From Methylovulum sp. (GTDB taxonomy: Bacteria; Pseudomonadota; Gammaproteobacteria; Methylococcales; Methylomonadaceae), in assembly GCA_028712695.1 (NCBI GenBank), contig JAQTQZ010000011.1:54616-118615 (forward strand): a DNA stretch of 64,000 bases, read 5' to 3'. Numbering within the stretch: the stretch's first letter is position 1; each line of letters starts with the position of its first letter. Under the pieces are notes generated by a model. The model was not told the origin of the DNA, ran no database searches, and saw nothing but the letters and a program-made list of their open reading frames with translations. Shown in pieces: positions 53,379-62,211 of the stretch. Made by a program: the position numbers and the translations under genes.

Positions 53379-53521
53379 GCCTCCCGTTTCCTGATTTTTC
53401 TGGTATGGGTCAATTTGTCGCGCGACATCTTGTCGCATATTTAATTTTCTTAGAGTTAGCTAGAATCAGGGCATCGTCCGTTTAGCGCCGTGTCTGTAAG
53501 CTTTCTTAACCGAGGAAAATC

Positions 53522-54205
53522 ATGCCCTTATATAACCACCCCGAATTTTTTACTAATCGCCAGCTTGATCTGGAAAATAAACTGATTTTGCCAACCAGGC
53601 AGTTATACAACCAAGTCAGTTGGCAGCTAAAAACCTTGTATCAAGCTATACGTGATCTATTGATTGATGTCCATAGCACTGTCGCAACGCTTGCCCGGCA
53701 AGTTTACGATCAGCCTGTGCCTACTTTGACGGCATGGTATGAACAAGCCGCGCAGGCGGGCAGTATTTATTATGCCCAAACTGAAGCCGTGTTGATGCCG
53801 GTTTACCATGATTGGCAAATCAAATTAAGCGCAGGCACTGAAAAAACAGGCCAGTATTTACAGGCGCTATGGGACAATCCAAAACAAGTCGCCACAACAA
53901 CGTTAGAACCTGTCACGCAATACGTGGTGACGGCTGCCGGACAATCCGCGCAGTATTTGCAGCAACTTTTGGATGATCCCGAACTGTTTGTGGCGAATGC
54001 GCTTGCCCCGCTCAGCAATTATCTAAGCGTGTTTTCCGAAGCGGCCCAGGCGACCTTGCTTAGCAGTTATTACGCCTTGGCTGAGCTGTCCAGTCAGTTA
54101 ATAGGGCAACCCTCGGCAACGTTACAGGCGGTGTACCACAATACCTTGTCGGCCTTGTTGGAAGTCTATTTTGAGGTGATTTCGTCTTTATTGGTCATGG
54201 CATAA
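53522..54205 (+). CDS. helical-repeat protein of unknown function
   Basis: 227 residues, ATG preceded by GAGGAAAA. It is largely amphipathic helix with four related elements: DQPVPTL (64-70), DNPKQVATTTL (118-128), DDPELFVANAL (151-161) and GQPSATL (195-201). Each starts with an Asp/Gly-x-Pro turn followed by a helix, giving a spacing of about 33-55 residues. It has no signal peptide, cysteine or catalytic motif. This resembles apolipoprotein- or phasin-like surface-binding proteins, but I cannot assign a family. Confidence 0.65.
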   Translation: MPLYNHPEFFTNRQLDLENKLILPTRQLYNQVSWQLKTLYQAIRDLLIDVHSTVATLARQVYDQPVPTLTAWYEQAAQAGSIYYAQTEAVLMPVYHDWQIKLSAGTEKTGQYLQALWDNPKQVATTTLEPVTQYVVTAAGQSAQYLQQLLDDPELFVANALAPLSNYLSVFSEAAQATLLSSYYALAELSSQLIGQPSATLQAVYHNTLSALLEVYFEVISSLLVMA

Positions 54206-54545
54206 AAACGGTAGGGAAAAGCGTGCTGACATGCTTTGCCTTTCGGTTTGTGGGAAGCTTTGGCTACGCCTTTTCACTGGTGGCACACCACAGTCAGTAT
54301 TATTGTCATTCAGTGGACGGATCAGAGCCAAAGGCTGCAAGAATTATGGCTTATTCGGCGGGCGGGCGGCCTGAAATAAAATGCTGTGTGATGTGTGGGC
54401 CTGCATATTCACTTGATTTGTTTTTAATGATTATGCGGTTATCCTGAAGGTAGAGGCCATAGCCCGCTGAAACGACCTTTCTGGATTTGACAAAGATAAG
54501 CGTGCTAAGTATAGTGCCTCCTTTCTTTGCTTTACAGCATCCTCT
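54206..54545. other. spacer before tRNA-Leu
   Basis: About 340 bases. A GTG-started 74-codon frame (54223-54447) has no recognisable product. A strong sigma-70 promoter for the tRNA lies at 54487-54515. Nothing else was seen. Confidence 0.5.
54487..54515 (+). promoter_or_regulatory. sigma-70 promoter of tRNA-Leu
   Basis: TTGACA and TATAGT separated by exactly 17 bases, ending 30 bases before the tRNA. Confidence 0.8.
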
Positions 54546-54632
54546 GCCGAGGTGGTGAAATTGGTAGACACGCTAGCTTCAGGTGCTAGTGGGCGTAAGC
54601 CCGTGAAGGTTCAAGTCCTTTTCTCGGTACCA
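54546..54632 (+). tRNA. tRNA-Leu (CAG)
   Basis: 87 bases. The acceptor arm GCCGAGG pairs with TCTCGGT (two G-U pairs), followed by A and an encoded CCA. The anticodon stem CTAGC / GCTAG holds loop TTCAGGT with anticodon CAG. A long variable arm (GGGCGTAAGCCC) marks it as class II, and the T-loop is GGTTCAAGTCC. It reads CUG codons. Confidence 0.95.
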
Positions 54633-54660
54633 TTGAGTGATCAGAAGTATTCAAAAATTC

Positions 54661-54697
54661 AAAAACCCGCAAGCTGCAAAGGTTTGGCGGGTTTTTT
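54661..54697 (+). terminator. terminator after tRNA-Leu
   Basis: AACCCGC / GCGGGTT stem closing with TTTTTT, starting about 30 bases after the tRNA 3' end. Confidence 0.8.
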
Positions 54698-54858
54698 ATT
54701 GCCCAACAAAGTGCAAGAGAATAGTAAGGGCACTTAGCCCTATTTATCTCGTGCTGTTGCAATACCTGAAAAAGGGGCTGCAACAGCACACTTTAAACCT
54801 GATCGTAAATGTCGCAAACTTTGCCCGTGCCTTCGGGAAAAAGGTAAGATAGCTGGCA

Positions 54859-54887
54859 TTAACGATTTGTTCAAATTAGAATACAAT
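54859..54887 (+). promoter_or_regulatory. possible cysDN promoter
   Basis: TTAACG and TACAAT separated by 17 bases, about 110 bases before the cysD start codon. The long leader it implies contains the inverted repeat at 54909-54957. Confidence 0.5.
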
Positions 54888-54908
54888 TTCGTAATTTACA
54901 GCGAAGCC

Positions 54909-54957
54909 GTTTAAAAATAGTCGCGCCCGTCCATAGCGGTGCGGTGCATTTTTAAAC
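54909..54957 (+). repeat. inverted repeat in the cysD leader
   Basis: GTTTAAAAAT (54909-54918) pairs with ATTTTTAAAC (54948-54957) around a GC-rich 29-base loop. It could be an attenuator or a regulator site for the sulfate-assimilation genes. Confidence 0.5.
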
Positions 54958-54998
54958 AACTTCTTAAAGTGCCAAACCAAACCTGACGGATCTTTTTA

Positions 54999-55907
54999 AT
55001 GACAGACTATAAATTAACCCATCTTAAACAGCTAGAAGCCGAGAGCATTCATATTATCCGTGAAGTCGCTGCTGAATTTGAGCGTCCCGTGATGCTGTAT
55101 TCTGTGGGCAAGGATTCTGCCGTCATGTTGCACCTGACTAGGAAAGCCTTTTATCCAGGTAAGCCGCCGTTTCCATTGATGCACGTCGACACGACTTGGA
55201 AATTCAAGGAAATGATTGAATTCCGCGACAAAATGATCCAAGACCTCGGTTGGGAACTGCTGGTGCATGTCAATCAAGATGGCATTGAACAAGGCATCGG
55301 GCCATTTACGCACGGCAGCAAAAAACACACCGATGTGATGAAAACGGATGGGCTTAAACAAGCGCTGGATAAATATCAATTTGATGCCGCTTTCGGTGGC
55401 GCACGTCGTGATGAAGAAAAATCACGTGCCAAAGAACGGGTTTATTCCTTCCGTGATAAAAATCATCGTTGGGATCCTAAAAATCAGCGTCCTGAACTAT
55501 GGAATATTTACAACGGCAAGATAGACAAAGGTGAAAGCATACGGGTATTCCCGCTGTCTAACTGGACAGAGTTGGACATTTGGCAATATATCCATTTAGA
55601 AAACATTCCGATTGTGCCGCTGTATTTTGCTAAAGAACGGCCTGTGGTTAATAAAGACGGCATGTTAATCATGGTGGATGATGAGCGTATGCCAATTGGT
55701 CCTGATGATAAAGTTGAAATGAAAATGGTGCGCTTTAGAACCTTAGGTTGTTATCCATTGACTGGCGCAGTTGAATCGACCGCGACCACGCTGCCTGAAA
55801 TTATCCAGGAAATGTTGTTGACCACAACCTCTGAGCGTCAGGGGCGTTTAATCGACCATGATCAGTCCGGTTCTATGGAACAGAAAAAGCGCGAAGGTTA
55901 TTTCTAA
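54999..55907 (+). CDS. cysD: sulfate adenylyltransferase subunit 2
   Basis: 302 residues, the normal length. The PP-loop motif [12 protein letters not shown] binds ATP, and [26 protein letters not shown] is characteristic. With CysN it makes APS from sulfate and ATP, the first step of sulfate assimilation. cysN follows 43 bases later. Confidence 0.97.
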   Translation: MTDYKLTHLKQLEAESIHIIREVAAEFERPVMLYSVGKDSAVMLHLTRKAFYPGKPPFPLMHVDTTWKFKEMIEFRDKMIQDLGWELLVHVNQDGIEQGIGPFTHGSKKHTDVMKTDGLKQALDKYQFDAAFGGARRDEEKSRAKERVYSFRDKNHRWDPKNQRPELWNIYNGKIDKGESIRVFPLSNWTELDIWQYIHLENIPIVPLYFAKERPVVNKDGMLIMVDDERMPIGPDDKVEMKMVRFRTLGCYPLTGAVESTATTLPEIIQEMLLTTTSERQGRLIDHDQSGSMEQKKREGYF

Positions 55908-55950
55908 CCGCCCACATTGCAACCCATAACAGGAATTTCCGAGAATAATT

Positions 55951-57576
55951 ATGTCCCACCAATCCGATTTAATCAGTAGCGATATTAATGCCTATTTGGC
56001 ACAACACGAACGAAAAGAGTTGTTGCGGTTTTTAACTTGCGGCAATGTCGATGATGGTAAAAGCACGCTTATTGGCCGTTTGCTGCACGACTCTAAAATG
56101 ATCTATGAAGACCAATTGGCTGCTGTGCAGGCGGACAGCGTCAAATCTGGCACAACTGGCGTGGGCAAGATTGACTTGGCCCTGTTGGTTGATGGCCTAC
56201 AAGCTGAACGTGAACAAGGCATCACCATTGATGTTGCTTACCGCTATTTTTCCACTGCCACGCGCAAGTTTATTATTGCTGACACCCCTGGGCATGAGCA
56301 ATACACCCGCAATATGGCGACAGGCGCTTCGACCTGTGACTTGGCCATTATTTTGATTGATGCCCGTTATGGCGTGCAAACCCAAACTAAGCGCCATAGT
56401 TTTATCGCATCTTTGTTGGGTATCCGGCATGTTATCGTTGCCATCAATAAGATGGATTTGGTCGATTACAGCGAAGAAACGTTTCATAGGATTAGGCAAG
56501 ATTACTTGGCGTTTATCGAAACATTGGACTTGCATGATGTTATCTTTATCCCAATGTCGGCCTTGGATGGCGATAATGTTGTTAATCCCAGCGAAAACAT
56601 GCCGTGGTTTACCGGGGTGCCGATGATGGAAGCGCTTAACACAGTTGAGATTGCTAATGACCGTAATTTTACCAATGCCCGTTTCCCCGTCCAATATGTC
56701 AATCGCCCTAATCTGGATTTTCGTGGGTTTTGCGGAACGGTGGCGTCCGGTATCTTCCATAAAGGTGATGTTGTTACCGCCTTGCCGTCTGGGAAAAGCA
56801 GCAAAATCAAATCTATCGTGACGTATGACGGTGATCTGGAGCAGGCGTTTGCGCCGATGGCGGTTACCTTTACGTTGGAAGATGAGATTGACGTCAGTCG
56901 CGGTGATATGCTGATTGGCCAAGAAGAAATTTCAGCGACAGTGGCTGATAAATTCAAGGCGCATATTGTCTGGATGACTGAAAAATCCTTGACACCAGGC
57001 CGCCAATACACAATTAAGCTGGCAACGCGTAGCGTGTCCGGTTCGGTGTCCATGATCCACCACCGGATTGATGTCAATACGCTGGAACATCATGATGCTA
57101 ACGAACTGCATCTGAATGAAATTGGCTGCTGTACCGTGTCCGTGAATGCGCCGGTGGTGTTTGACCCCTATAAAACTAGCCGGGGCACTGGTTCTTTTAT
57201 TGTCATAGACCGCCTGACTAACGGCACTGTGGGGGCCGGTATGATTATTGGCGCTACTGACGATGAAGTATTGCAACCTGTCAACGCGAGTGAGCGTGGC
57301 GCGCGTTTCAGCCAGACAGCGGCAGCTATTGCACTGAGTGGCTCAAATGGTTCGGCGATGGCTTATCAGCTAGAAAGGAAGCTGTTTGATAATGGTCATG
57401 CAACAACGGTTCTGGAAACCCCGGATGCAGCACTTATTGGTGCCATAAAAAATACCGGGTTGCTCTGTCTTGCGGTCAATTGCCCTGATGACTTGGCTGA
57501 CATCGGTTTTGACACTGATAAGCAGTCGCTTGATGATATTTATAACTCCCTAAAAGAGGGTAAGTTTATCTACTAA
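55951..57576 (+). CDS. cysN: sulfate adenylyltransferase subunit 1 with vestigial APS-kinase domain
   Basis: 541 residues. The GTPase part is standard: [20 protein letters not shown] (G1), [34 protein letters not shown] (G2/G3), NKMD (G4). It drives the CysD reaction by GTP hydrolysis. Beyond the EF-Tu-like domains, residues 450-541 resemble the start of an APS kinase, with [30 protein letters not shown], where the P-loop GxxGSGKST has become SGSNGSAM. The domain lacks the kinase lysine and most of its length, so it is probably inactive. A separate CysC is not in the window. Confidence 0.94.
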   Translation: MSHQSDLISSDINAYLAQHERKELLRFLTCGNVDDGKSTLIGRLLHDSKMIYEDQLAAVQADSVKSGTTGVGKIDLALLVDGLQAEREQGITIDVAYRYFSTATRKFIIADTPGHEQYTRNMATGASTCDLAIILIDARYGVQTQTKRHSFIASLLGIRHVIVAINKMDLVDYSEETFHRIRQDYLAFIETLDLHDVIFIPMSALDGDNVVNPSENMPWFTGVPMMEALNTVEIANDRNFTNARFPVQYVNRPNLDFRGFCGTVASGIFHKGDVVTALPSGKSSKIKSIVTYDGDLEQAFAPMAVTFTLEDEIDVSRGDMLIGQEEISATVADKFKAHIVWMTEKSLTPGRQYTIKLATRSVSGSVSMIHHRIDVNTLEHHDANELHLNEIGCCTVSVNAPVVFDPYKTSRGTGSFIVIDRLTNGTVGAGMIIGATDDEVLQPVNASERGARFSQTAAAIALSGSNGSAMAYQLERKLFDNGHATTVLETPDAALIGAIKNTGLLCLAVNCPDDLADIGFDTDKQSLDDIYNSLKEGKFIY

Positions 57577-57600
57577 GTTTAGGGGGGGATAGTTTTTAAA

Positions 57601-57655
57601 GCAACGCTTTTAGAAGCGTTGCCAGCAGTTTTGGACGGGTTTCCACAACCCGTCC
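57601..57655 (+). terminator. tandem hairpins after cysN
   Basis: First stem GCAACGCTT / AAGCGTTGC (57601-57622), second GGACGGGTT / AACCCGTCC (57633-57655), both perfect 9-bp stems within 80 bases after the stop. T-runs are weak. Confidence 0.6.
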
Positions 57656-57687
57656 CTCTATTCTTTGCCATTGGCATCCGCTTATCA

Positions 57688-57698
57688 CCCCCCCCCCC
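57688..57698. repeat. homopolymeric C tract
   Basis: Eleven consecutive C in the spacer between cysN and guaD. Such tracts are prone to length change by slipped pairing; here it is intergenic. Confidence 0.8.
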
Positions 57699-57853
57699 GA
57701 AATATACATCTAAAGGGACTTATTCCTTATTGATTTGTAGCCAAAAGATAGGCAAACCTGAAAAATTCTTGCGGTTTTTCAATGGTTGTAGTGACAATGA
57801 GCGGCTTCAATTGGATTGTTTTACTATTGGCCTAGGCAATCTGCATCCTTGCC

Positions 57854-58321
57854 TTAATAAGGCTCTTTATTACTATTCTTCGTCCAATCAGTAAAAGGCC
57901 GCATGGCATCTGGCAAGCTTATTTGAAGCATGGTGATATGACGCTCTGATGGCGGCAAAGCGATTTCATTGTAAATAAAGCTATCATCAAAGTTGGCGGC
58001 AGCGGCATCGTGGCGGTCACAAGCAAAATACACTTTTTCCAGCCTTGCCCAGTAGATTGCACCTAAACACATGGGGCAAGGTTCACAGCTGCTATACAAA
58101 ATGCAGCGGCGAAGTTGGAAGTTACTGAGTTTTTGGCAGGCTAGGCGGATAGCCATTATTTCGGCATGTGCGGTCGGGTCGTTAGCGCGGGTGACTTGGT
58201 TGCTGCTTGCGGCTAGTATGCAATTGTCTTTGGTGATAACCGCCCCATAAGGGCCGCCGGCGCCTGTTTTGGCGTTATTCACAGCCAGATCAATGGCCTG
58301 CTGCAAAAAAACTTCGTGCAT
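57854..58321 (-). CDS. guaD: guanine deaminase (cytidine-deaminase fold)
   Basis: 155 residues, matching the Bacillus subtilis GuaD type of about 156. The zinc site is HAE in PTAHAEIMAIR and PCxxC in SCEPCPMCLGAIYWARLEKVYF; FDDSFIYNEIALPPSERHI is specific for this group rather than TadA. It deaminates guanine to xanthine. It lies directly behind metA, with start and stop adjoining. Confidence 0.88.
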   Translation of the reverse strand: MHEVFLQQAIDLAVNNAKTGAGGPYGAVITKDNCILAASSNQVTRANDPTAHAEIMAIRLACQKLSNFQLRRCILYSSCEPCPMCLGAIYWARLEKVYFACDRHDAAAANFDDSFIYNEIALPPSERHITMLQISLPDAMRPFTDWTKNSNKEPY

Positions 58322-59386
58322 TTATAGCCCCAAAGGATTGCTAGGGTCTATCCCCTCCATAAAAGGCAGGCGCCTATCCTGATTGGTGAGCTGATAGATT
58401 TTGCCTATCCAGTTATTGAATACGGCCTTAGCCGTGTCGCGCCAGGTGTTGTCAAGATGCTCAAGCACTTGGTTTTCTGGGAACTCCAGTAATTTTTCGC
58501 CGGTTTGTCTGGCCGTTCTGACATGCCGTTCATAATCGGCAAAGATCTGTTGGGCGGTGCCATTAAAGTAGTTTTCCGGAAACGGCGGATAGTCGGCTAT
58601 TTCGGCCCGGTAAAAACGCATGACCTCGCGCTTGTATTCTTTCAGCAGGCTGATGTCGTCATATTCGGGGTGTCCTTGAAAGAATATGATTCTAAAACCA
58701 TCCTCGCTGACGGCAAGATGCACGCCTGCTTCTTTGCTGGCCGCCAAGATTTTCAATCCGTGCCGTTCCATATCACTTTGAAATATCTCATTAAAGCGTG
58801 AATGCGGCACATCGAAACGGGTGTTGATTTCTGCAACCAAAGGATGGCTGCGGTCGATGACCTTATGGGCGAATACCCCCCAACGTTTGGCGGGCAAACG
58901 GGTGCGGGCTATGCCGTAACGGTATTGGATGATGGCATGGGTTGCCAGGCATGAACACAATATCGACGTGACATTTTCCATGGCCCAGGAAAACACTTCG
59001 GTTAACGGTTGCCAAAATGCTTCTTCAGTCAAACTCGGATGGGTGACGTTTGCGCCGCTGATGATGAGGGCGTCCAAGCCATCTTGCTTGATTTTTTCAA
59101 ATGGCTCGTAGTATTGGTCAATATGCGCCTGTGCTTGCGGGCTTCTTTTTAGGCCTTCGATGGTGAACGGATGGACGTGAAACTGGACGATTTGATTGCA
59201 TGCCCCCACCAGCCGGAAAAACTGCCTTTCAGTAGCTTCCAACGCCGCATCAGGCATCATGTTTAACAAACCGATATGTATTTCGCGAATATCCTGATGG
59301 CTGGCGCGTTCAGGATCGACTATTTCTTCGCCTTCTTCACGCAGCCGCTGGAAGGTAGGTAAGTTAGTGTGTGCAACTAGCGGCAT
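58322..59386 (-). CDS. metA: homoserine O-succinyltransferase family (MetA)
   Basis: 354 residues. The catalytic cysteine lies in SCLATHAIIQY, the His in FQGHPEYDD, and the conserved IHIGLLNMMPDAALEATERQFFRLVG is the N-terminal core. The family transfers succinyl or acetyl groups to homoserine in methionine synthesis; the acyl preference cannot be told by eye. It follows the ATPase gene by 19 bases, in one transcript with guaD. Confidence 0.92.
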   Translation of the reverse strand: MPLVAHTNLPTFQRLREEGEEIVDPERASHQDIREIHIGLLNMMPDAALEATERQFFRLVGACNQIVQFHVHPFTIEGLKRSPQAQAHIDQYYEPFEKIKQDGLDALIISGANVTHPSLTEEAFWQPLTEVFSWAMENVTSILCSCLATHAIIQYRYGIARTRLPAKRWGVFAHKVIDRSHPLVAEINTRFDVPHSRFNEIFQSDMERHGLKILAASKEAGVHLAVSEDGFRIIFFQGHPEYDDISLLKEYKREVMRFYRAEIADYPPFPENYFNGTAQQIFADYERHVRTARQTGEKLLEFPENQVLEHLDNTWRDTAKAVFNNWIGKIYQLTNQDRRLPFMEGIDPSNPLGL

Positions 59387-59405
59387 ATTAGGTACTCGCT
59401 ATCCA

Positions 59406-60251
59406 TTATTGTTGTGCGCCCAGCGCATCCGCAACAAGCCTGATAAAGTCTTCTTCACCTTTAACGTTTGCGACCTCGTTGGCGTCGACGGTATAGCCGT
59501 ATTGGGCAGCAATGGCCTCATAACGGGGGAGCCGGGATTTGAACAGTTCAGGAAAAACCCAAGAGACAAATTCATCGGGGGGTATTGCTTGGGCGGAGGT
59601 ATAGTTTTTTAGCTGGATGAATTCCGCCAGTTTTTCGTCAAGAAAAGCCTCGCGGTAATACAGTGGCTTGGGGTCGGTTTTAGCCCGTTCAATGATGGTC
59701 TGCTCTAATGCAGGCGGAATTTTTATGTAAATGATCAGCGTGTGTGCGGCCAGTGTTTCTAATACTTCAGGGCTTTCCAGCTCACACACACTGCCGCCGG
59801 CATCATTAATGAAATGTTTGTAGCCGTAAATGTCTTCGGCTTTATGGATGAATTCAGGCACATCATTCATCGCGGCAATTTCGGCCAGGTGGTGCAGCTT
59901 TTGGCGCCGTTTGAATTCTTGTAAAGACAGCCCCCCCACGTTAGGGTCGCCGACTTTGCCTAAAAAGCTGGAGACTGCCCCAAGGTTATCCACCGTGATT
60001 TTGCTGGTCATATATATAGAATCGGATAGCAGCAATTCCCGCAAAAACGGCACGCTCATGGCGTGGCGTTTGATGTTGTCCAGAATTGGCTCTTCGAGAT
60101 ACTTAGTGCCTATCCGGTAGTCGCCGGAATAGTGGAACCATTTGGCTTTAGGCAATTTGTTGGCGAGCGTGGTCTTGCCCGCGCCGGACATGGCCAGCAA
60201 AGTGATGCTTTTCGATTGCCAATCCAGAAATTCCTGAGGCGTCATTTTCAT
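59406..60251 (-). CDS. P-loop ATPase of unknown function
   Basis: 281 residues. The P-loop is LLAMSGAGKTTLANKL, close to the N-terminus, and the rest resembles nucleoside-kinase-like small ATPases. Conserved-looking blocks are FHYSGDYRIGTKYL, NDAGGSVCELESPEVLE and LIIYIKIPPALEQTIIERAKTDPKPLYYRE. AGGACT precedes the ATG. It forms a run with metA and guaD. The substrate is unknown. Confidence 0.75.
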   Translation of the reverse strand: MKMTPQEFLDWQSKSITLLAMSGAGKTTLANKLPKAKWFHYSGDYRIGTKYLEEPILDNIKRHAMSVPFLRELLLSDSIYMTSKITVDNLGAVSSFLGKVGDPNVGGLSLQEFKRRQKLHHLAEIAAMNDVPEFIHKAEDIYGYKHFINDAGGSVCELESPEVLETLAAHTLIIYIKIPPALEQTIIERAKTDPKPLYYREAFLDEKLAEFIQLKNYTSAQAIPPDEFVSWVFPELFKSRLPRYEAIAAQYGYTVDANEVANVKGEEDFIRLVADALGAQQ

Positions 60252-60260
60252 ATGTGAGTC

Positions 60261-60563
60261 CTATTGATCCAAGTAGTCATCAAGATCCATATCTTCCGGA
60301 TTGGGTTTATGGGCGTCAATGTCTGAGTAGCCGAGGTCATCGGGTTCGATATCGTCAAACGGCGCGCTCCAGTCTTCAGGGGCTTCGATATAGTCGAAGG
60401 TCGAGTTATACCAGCTTTCATAGTCATATGCGCCTATGTCGCCGTCCAAGTATTGCACTTCAATGGAATCGTCACTTTCTTCTACGGTGACGACTTTAAA
60501 CGTCAGGTTGTTTTCAACGTCTTTGTACCAACTACCTATAATAGGATCTGCTACAGTGGTCAT
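60261..60563 (-). CDS. DUF6763 family acidic protein
   Basis: 100 residues from ATG 60563, which has GAGG nine bases upstream; an in-frame start five codons earlier is less likely. It begins TVADPIIGSWYKDVENNLTFKVVTVEESDDSIEVQYLDGDIGAYDYESWYNS, a compact beta-rich domain, and ends in an extremely acidic tail (PNPEDMDLDDYLDQ). It is a conserved gammaproteobacterial family without known role. It lies upstream of the ATPase-metA-guaD genes. Confidence 0.8.
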   Translation of the reverse strand: MTTVADPIIGSWYKDVENNLTFKVVTVEESDDSIEVQYLDGDIGAYDYESWYNSTFDYIEAPEDWSAPFDDIEPDDLGYSDIDAHKPNPEDMDLDDYLDQ

Positions 60564-60757
60564 CGGGGGGTACCTCATTGTGTTTAAGTTGGGAGGCCTA
60601 AAACAGGCCGGTCATGTTGGGATATTATGAATACGGCTAAAATAAAACACCAAAATATTTTGTCCAAATTACCGTACTGTCACCACACATTCTTGTATTA
60701 AACGTTTTTAAGCCCATATTGTCTATCACGCATGTTTAACAACCATTGGAAAACTTA

Positions 60758-62125
60758 ATGAAGACTAACACGCAAAAACGATTGTTATTAGTGGCTATGC
60801 TAGGCGTTTGCCTGGGAACAACGCACGTTGGACAGGGGGAAGGTTTGCCGCCTTATGTGGGGGGGCAGGCGCTGCCGTCATTGGCACCTATGCTGGAAAG
60901 TAGTATGCCCGCTGTGGTCAATATTTCTACGTCAACGAATATTCAGGTCAACGATAACCCGCTATTGCAAGACCCTTTTTTTCGCCAGTTTTATAATGTA
61001 CCTAATATGCCTCGTCGGCAACAGCAAAAAAACAGCTTGGGATCCGGCGTGATCATCGACAAGGATAACGGCTTGGTGTTGACCAATAATCATGTGATTG
61101 ATAAGGCCGATAAGATTACGGTCACGTTAAATGATGGCCGCCAGCTTAATGCGGAGTTAGTCGGTACGGATCCTGAAGCCGATGTCGCACTCATCCGCAT
61201 ACCGGATGACCATTTGACTGAATTGCCGATTGCCGACTCCAGCCAGCTGAAAGTCGGCGACTTTGTTGTCGCCATAGGCAATCCTTTTGGTTTGGGGCAA
61301 ACCGTCACATCAGGCATTGTCAGTGCATTAGGACGCTCTGGCTTGGGCATAGAAGGCTATGAAGATTTTATTCAGACCGATGCGTCAATCAACCCTGGCA
61401 ATTCAGGTGGGGCGTTGGTTAACTTGCGCGGTGAATTTGTGGGCATGAACACCGCCATTCTTGCCCCGACGGGTGGGAACGTGGGTATCGGTTTTGCGAT
61501 TCCGTCCAATATGGTCATGTCCATTAAAGAATCGTTGGTCAAGCATGGCGAAGTCCGGCGGGGCTTGCTGGGTGTGACTACGCAAGACCTGACGCCTGAT
61601 TTGGTCAATGCGTTTAATTTGCAAAATAAACACGGGGCAGTGATTAGCCGTATAGAAAGCAATTCGCCCGCTGCAAAAGCCGGGCTAGAGCCAGGTGATA
61701 TTATTGTTGCGGCTAATGATCGCGCCGTTAAAGATAGCCATGACATCCGCAATATTATCGGTTTGATGCAAATTGGTGACAAAGTGGCGATAGATTATTA
61801 TCACGGCAATGAGAAAAAACAAGTTACTGCCACGATAGGCAAGCCTGAGCGGCTCCAAGTGCTAGGTGAAAAACTGCATCTTAAATTAAAAGGGACAGTG
61901 TTGACTGAAACCGCAAAAAACCAAGTGGAAGGGGTTTTAATTGAAAAAATTGACACGGCTTCCGAAGTTTGGCGCATCGGTTTGCGCCCCGGCGATGTCA
62001 TTGTGTCGGCCAATCGTTACCGGATCCATAATCTTGCTGAGTTACAGCAAGTGATTAATCCCAACAGCGGTTTGTTGATTAATATCCAACGTGGGCAGGA
62101 AGGTTTTTTTGTTGTGCTAAAATAA
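60758..62125 (+). CDS. degQ: periplasmic serine protease Do-like (DegQ/DegP)
   Basis: 455 residues from ATG 60758, preceded by GGAAA; an earlier TTG is less likely. Signal peptide of about 25 residues, then the trypsin-like domain with the triad H (LTNNHVID), D (DVALIRI) and S (NPGNSGGALVN), followed by two PDZ domains (about 260-345 and 370-452). It degrades misfolded periplasmic proteins. The shorter LA loop suggests DegQ rather than DegP. It ends in a terminator. Confidence 0.94.
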   Translation: MKTNTQKRLLLVAMLGVCLGTTHVGQGEGLPPYVGGQALPSLAPMLESSMPAVVNISTSTNIQVNDNPLLQDPFFRQFYNVPNMPRRQQQKNSLGSGVIIDKDNGLVLTNNHVIDKADKITVTLNDGRQLNAELVGTDPEADVALIRIPDDHLTELPIADSSQLKVGDFVVAIGNPFGLGQTVTSGIVSALGRSGLGIEGYEDFIQTDASINPGNSGGALVNLRGEFVGMNTAILAPTGGNVGIGFAIPSNMVMSIKESLVKHGEVRRGLLGVTTQDLTPDLVNAFNLQNKHGAVISRIESNSPAAKAGLEPGDIIVAANDRAVKDSHDIRNIIGLMQIGDKVAIDYYHGNEKKQVTATIGKPERLQVLGEKLHLKLKGTVLTETAKNQVEGVLIEKIDTASEVWRIGLRPGDVIVSANRYRIHNLAELQQVINPNSGLLINIQRGQEGFFVVLK

Positions 62126-62138
62126 AGCCCTTGCGGAA

Positions 62139-62164
62139 AGGGCGGCTGGATGGCCGTCCTTTTT
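62139..62164 (+). terminator. rho-independent terminator after degQ
   Basis: AGGGCGGC / GCCGTCCT stem with one G-U pair, loop TGGATG, followed by TTTTC, 14 bases after the stop. Confidence 0.8.
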
Positions 62165-62211
62165 CTTCGAATCATCTGGGCACATAAACATCGCTCCTAT
62201 TTTTAAAGATT

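Larger units (their letters stand above)
52727..53521. other. 795-base regulatory region between mmoX and the 53522 gene
   Basis: It holds the sMMO sigma-54 promoter (52848-52863), two palindromes (52952-52966 and 53006-53017), a candidate small RNA with terminator (53301-53378) and several TTGTCGC motifs. A 61-codon minus-strand frame at 53084-53269 is not considered a gene. Confidence 0.6.

Noticed and set aside
54223..54447. 74-codon frame starting with GTG before tRNA-Leu
   Set aside because: Unusual Cys/His composition and no recognisable product; more likely spacer.
57619..57894. 91-codon frame after cysN
   Set aside because: It runs through a terminator-like hairpin and the C11 tract and into the end of guaD on the other strand.
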